DNA from: Stutzerimonas stutzeri
GTDB taxonomy: Bacteria > Pseudomonadota > Gammaproteobacteria > Pseudomonadales > Pseudomonadaceae
Assembly: GCA_002339675.1 (NCBI GenBank)
Contig: DDKB01000013.1
Coordinates: 62,001-126,000 of the forward strand
Direction of reading: 5' to 3'
DNA length: 64,000 nucleotides
Shown: positions 60,742 to 64,000 of the stretch, in pieces
How the letters are laid out: each line of letters starts with the position of its first letter
Numbering within the stretch: the first letter of the stretch is position 1
The notes under the pieces: model-generated
The model's database searches: none
What the model was told of the DNA's origin: nothing
The model's input: the letters and a program-made list of their open reading frames with translations, nothing else
Translations under genes and position numbers: made by a program

Positions 60742-61122
60742 CTAGTGCACGATGAGCCGGCGCAGCCAGTCCAGCAGCACGGTGGGCAGCCGCTCGGGCC
60801 TTTGCAGCAGCGCGTACTGCCGGGGCCCGAAGATCTTCGGCAGGTAGCTCGCCGCCTGGCGGTCGATGGTCAGGCAGAAGGGCTGGATGCCCTGCAGCTT
60901 GGCTTCGGTGACCGCCTGGCGCATGTCTTCGACGCCGTAGCGCCCTTCGTACTCGTCGACGTCGTTGGGCTTGCCGTCGGCGAGCAGCAGCAATAGCCGG
61001 TGTGCCACGGTCTCGCCCATCAGCAACATGATTGCGAGGTCGCGCCGCGCGGTGCGCTGTGGCTGGTACACCGCCTGGGTCATGTCCAGGCCCGCGCGGG
61101 TCGCGCCCAGGTCGTCGATGTG
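60742..61122 (-). pseudogene. norD: Remnant of norD (VWA-domain nitric oxide reductase accessory protein)
   Basis: Only about 125 codons remain, matching the C-terminal von Willebrand A domain of NorD: LLLLLADGKPNDVDEYEGRY and GIQPFCLTIDRQAASYLPKIFG. Full NorD is near 600 aa. The frame opens at the TAA of the upstream cupin gene and is in phase with it. An ATG at 61083 could start 113 aa. Loss of the N-terminal part and of the MIDAS start makes function unlikely. The neighbouring cupin gene takes the place of the missing part. Confidence 0.7.
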
Positions 61123-61458
61123 TTAGTGCGTCGCGGCGACGCGAAAGATCGTGACCAGCACCAATGCGTCGGTTACCGCGCGCAGCGCATGGTCCGCACC
61201 GCCCGCGACGTACATCAGGTCCTGGGCATTCATGCGCTGCCAGGCCGACTCGACCTGTACATCGACGGTGCCTTCATGGCAGTAGAGGGTGATCGGGCCG
61301 GCGACGGCATGCACCGGGACGTCCTTGCCTGCCTTGAGCATCAGGCGCATGAGCTCGATTTCAGGCGTGCTGACCAGGGCCTGGGAAATCGGCGTCGACG
61401 ACTCCCCGGGGCTCAGCAGGTTGACGATTTCCCCGGATCGGGCGTGCTTCAGTGCCAT
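61123..61458 (-). CDS. Small cupin-domain protein
   Basis: A 111-aa protein with a single cupin fold: VPVHAVAGPITLYCHEGTVDVQ and DLMYVAGGADHALRAV. Of the usual metal-binding His, His near the second motif (DHAL) remains; the first motif has one His. The start at 61458 follows AGGAA; earlier ATGs exist at 61467 and 61488. It directly precedes the norD remnant in the same frame. Confidence 0.8.
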   Translation of the reverse strand: MALKHARSGEIVNLLSPGESSTPISQALVSTPEIELMRLMLKAGKDVPVHAVAGPITLYCHEGTVDVQVESAWQRMNAQDLMYVAGGADHALRAVTDALVLVTIFRVAATH

Positions 61459-61720
61459 GCTCGTCATTCCTGTCTTGCGGGTGGACAAGGCAAGCCTAGT
61501 CGAGAACCCGCGGCCGGCAATGGAGGCACAACGTCATGACGTCCGCAGCCGCCACTCTGGCGGCCGCGGAACAGACGGTGCCGGCGGGGGCACCCGGCAC
61601 GCGGCGGCGGGCCCGGGCGCGCTGCCAGCCGCCCAGCGACGCCTTGCAGCCAGCCGGAGGCACCGCCAGAATGGCGCCATCACCCGTGGCCGATGCCGGC
61701 CACTCCAGCAAGGATTCCCA

Positions 61721-64000
61721 ATGCCCGAAACTGTCGCTGCCGGCCTGCGCCTGGCGCCCGATGCGCTGACCCGTCCCTTCGAACCCAGCCAGTTCGCCTT
61801 TACCACCACTGATGAGCTGGAGCCCTTTCTCGGCGTGCTCGGGCAGGAGCGCGCGGTCGAGGCCCTGCAGTTCGGCGTGGCCATGCCGCGCCCCGGTTAC
61901 AACGTCTATGTGATGGGCGAGCCGGGCACGGGGCGTTTCTCCTTTGTGCGCCGCTACCTCAAGGCCGAGGGAAAGCGCCTGGATACGCCCTCCGACTGGC
62001 TCTATGTGAACAACTTCGATGAGCCGCGCGAACCGCGGGTGGTGGAGTTGCCGCAGGGCGGCGCGGGCGAGTTCATCGCCGACATCGGCCAATTGATCGA
62101 CAACCTGATGGCGACCTTTCCGGCGGTGTTCGAGCACCCGAGCTTCCAGCAGAAGAAGAGCGCCATCGACCGCGCCTTCAACCAGCGCTACGACAAGGCG
62201 CTGGATGTCATCGAGAAACTGGCGCTGGAAAAGGAAATCGCGCTGTACCGCGACAGCACCAACATCGCCTTCACGCCGATGAAGGACGGCAAGTCGATGG
62301 ACGAAGCCGAGTTCGCCCAGCTGCCTGAAGCCGAGCGCGAGCGCTACCACGAGGACATCTCCGCGCTGGAGGTGCATTTGAACGAGGGCCTGGCCAGCCT
62401 GCCGCTGTGGAAGCGCGAGTCGAGCAACCAGCTGCGCCAGCTCAATGATGAAACCATCAGCCAGGCGTTGCAGCCGTTGCTGGCGCCGCTGTCGGAGAAA
62501 TACGGCGAGAACGCGGGCATCGAGGCGTATCTGCAGGCCGTGCAGGTCAACCTGCTCAAGACCGTGGTCGAGCAACTGGTCGATGAAAATCGCCCGGACG
62601 CCCAGACCCGGCAGCTGCTGGAAGAACAGTACAGCCCGAGCCTGGTGGTGGGGCATCCGCTGGACGGCGGCGCGCCGGTGGTGTTCGAGCCTCACCCGAC
62701 CTACGACAACCTGTTCGGCCGCATCGAATACAGCACCGATCAGGGCGCGCTCTATACCAGCTATCGACAGCTGCGTCCCGGTGCGCTGCACCGCGCCAAC
62801 GGCGGCTTCCTGATGCTCGAGGCCGAGAAGATGCTCAGCGAGCCCTTCGTCTGGGAAGCGCTCAAGCGTGCCCTGCAGTCGCGCCGGCTGAAGATGGAAT
62901 CGCCGTTGGCCGAGCTGGGCCGCCTGGCGACCGTCACGCTGAACCCGGAAGTGATTCCGCTTAACGTCAAGGTGGTGATCATCGGTTCGCGCCAGCTGTA
63001 CTACACGCTGCAGGATCTGGATCCGGACTTCCAGGAGATGTTTCGGGTGCTGGTGGACTTCGACGAGGAGATCCCGCTGGCCGAGGACAGCCTCGAGCAG
63101 TTTGCGCAATTGATGAAGACGCGGACCTCGGAAGAGGGCATGGCGCCGCTGACGGCGGCTGCGGTGGCGCGCCTGGCGACCTACAGCGCGCGGCTGGCCG
63201 AACACCAGGGGCGTCTGTCGGCGCGCATCGGCGACCTGTTTCAGCTGGTCAGCGAGGCCGATTTCATTCGCCAGCTGGCCAAGGACGACGTCACCGACGT
63301 CGGCCATATCGAGCGTGCCCTGAAGGCTAAGGCCACTCGCACCGGCCGTGTCTCAGCGCGGATCCTCGAGGACATCCTCGCCGGCGTCATCCTGATTGAC
63401 AGCGAGGGTGCGGCGATTGGCAAGTGCAACGGCCTGACCGTGCTGGAGGTCGGTGATTCGGCATTCGGCATGCCGGCGCGGATCTCCGCCACCGTCTACC
63501 CGGGCGGCTCGGGGATCGTCGACATCGAGCGTGAGGTCAACCTCGGCCAGCCGATCCACTCCAAGGGCGTGATGATCCTCACCGGCTTTCTCGGCAGCCG
63601 CTACGCGCAGGAATTCCCGCTGGAGATTTCCGCCAGCATCGCGCTCGAGCAGTCGTACGGCTACGTCGACGGCGACAGCGCGTCGCTTGGTGAATGCTGC
63701 GCGTTGATCTCGGCGATTTCGCGCACACCGCTCAAGCAGTGTTTCGCCATCACCGGATCGATCAACCAGTTCGGCGAAGTGCAGGCCGTCGGCGGAGTGA
63801 ACGAGAAAATCGAGGGCTTCTTCCGCCTGTGCGAAGCGCGCGGGCTGACGGGTGAGCAGGGCGCGATCATCCCGTTCGCCAACGTCACCACCCTGATGCT
63901 CGACGAACGCGTGCTGGAGGCGGTGCGTCAGGAGCGGTTCCACATCTACGCGGTGCGCCACGTGGACGAGGCGCTGTCGCTGCTGGTGGGCGAGCCGGTC
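61721..64000 (+). CDS. Lon-like AAA+ protease (AsrA/LonB type), 5' part
   Basis: The window ends in frame after 760 codons with no stop; relatives are about 800-815 aa. The gene starts at the ATG at 61721 behind AAGGA. It has an AAA domain with VMGEPGTGRFS, where Arg72 is in the place of the Walker A Lys, a large inserted coiled region (about 90-330), RANGGFLMLEAEKML, and a C-terminal Lon protease domain. The catalytic pair is Ser653 (DGDSAS) and Lys696 (VNEKIEG). P. aeruginosa AsrA, a heat-shock-like protease induced by aminoglycosides, is of this type. Confidence 0.9.
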   Translation, partial: MPETVAAGLRLAPDALTRPFEPSQFAFTTTDELEPFLGVLGQERAVEALQFGVAMPRPGYNVYVMGEPGTGRFSFVRRYLKAEGKRLDTPSDWLYVNNFDEPREPRVVELPQGGAGEFIADIGQLIDNLMATFPAVFEHPSFQQKKSAIDRAFNQRYDKALDVIEKLALEKEIALYRDSTNIAFTPMKDGKSMDEAEFAQLPEAERERYHEDISALEVHLNEGLASLPLWKRESSNQLRQLNDETISQALQPLLAPLSEKYGENAGIEAYLQAVQVNLLKTVVEQLVDENRPDAQTRQLLEEQYSPSLVVGHPLDGGAPVVFEPHPTYDNLFGRIEYSTDQGALYTSYRQLRPGALHRANGGFLMLEAEKMLSEPFVWEALKRALQSRRLKMESPLAELGRLATVTLNPEVIPLNVKVVIIGSRQLYYTLQDLDPDFQEMFRVLVDFDEEIPLAEDSLEQFAQLMKTRTSEEGMAPLTAAAVARLATYSARLAEHQGRLSARIGDLFQLVSEADFIRQLAKDDVTDVGHIERALKAKATRTGRVSARILEDILAGVILIDSEGAAIGKCNGLTVLEVGDSAFGMPARISATVYPGGSGIVDIEREVNLGQPIHSKGVMILTGFLGSRYAQEFPLEISASIALEQSYGYVDGDSASLGECCALISAISRTPLKQCFAITGSINQFGEVQAVGGVNEKIEGFFRLCEARGLTGEQGAIIPFANVTTLMLDERVLEAVRQERFHIYAVRHVDEALSLLVGEPV

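Noticed and set aside
61496..63307. 603-codon open frame on the - strand
   Set aside because: It is antisense to the Lon-like protease gene, which has clear motifs and a ribosome site.

Overview
The window is a GC-rich, densely coded stretch of a gammaproteobacterial chromosome, most likely Pseudomonadaceae and probably the Pseudomonas/Stutzerimonas stutzeri group. The evidence is a denitrifier-style narGHJI operon followed by a NifM-like PpiC protein and moaA/moaB/moeA, a complete SiaABCD operon, ColRS next to a WarA/WarB-like pair, PilZ and c-di-GMP proteins, and interspersed REP-like palindromes. No rRNA, tRNA, CRISPR array or intact insertion sequence was seen. The species assignment is inference.

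Layout. 1-8843: nitrate respiration and its cofactor supply: narG (3' part), narH, narJ, narI, ppiC/nifM-like, moaA, moaB, moeA, all on +. 8904-15979 (all -): cytochrome b561, a QseBC/PmrAB-like two-component system, and upstream of it an operon of a thermostable-hemolysin family protein, an acyl-activating enzyme, a heme-oxygenase-fold metal oxidase, an SDR reductase and a TPR protein. 16117-27093: envelope genes, including DUF1232, SdiA-regulated, lipoprotein, PAP2 phosphatase, two LTA-synthase-like enzymes, ColR (frameshifted as given) and ColS, a WarA-like methyltransferase, an InaA/WarB-like kinase and DgkA. 27143-31892: an ECF sigma/anti-sigma/periplasmic sensor set, two c-type cytochromes (DHC and SHP/DUF1924) and a divergent b561-flavin-2Fe2S reductase. 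32008-44115: trmA, a purine permease, a MocA-like protein, a MITE, paoABC-type aldehyde oxidoreductase, an MFS transporter, a MerR/CMD pair, rlmG and fpr. 44419-53201: siaDCBA, ettA and a four-PAS GGDEF-EAL protein. 53393-64000: glyA, a Cache histidine kinase/LuxR pair, an ICMT-like protein, PilZ, radA, a CopD-like protein, a DUF465 protein, mscL, a norD remnant, a cupin and a Lon-like AAA protease that runs off the end.

Most notable are regulatory links read directly from the DNA. Four 17-bp operators of PmrA/QseB type (two hexamers separated by 5 bp) lie 44-49 bp upstream of four start codons: the hemolysin/ligase/oxidase operon, cytochrome b561, the SHP-DHC operon and the b561-reductase. 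This suggests one regulon for the QseBC-like system encoded at 9517-11648. Two ECF-type promoters sharing the pattern GGGAACA-N12-GAGCGTTA precede the sigma operon and an unknown periplasmic protein at 27143-27631. A perfect ColR-type box precedes the WarA-like gene, and the same 14-mer recurs upstream of the hemolysin operon. The narG-narH junction carries an insertion that duplicates the narH start and creates a 30-codon leader ORF overlapping narH.
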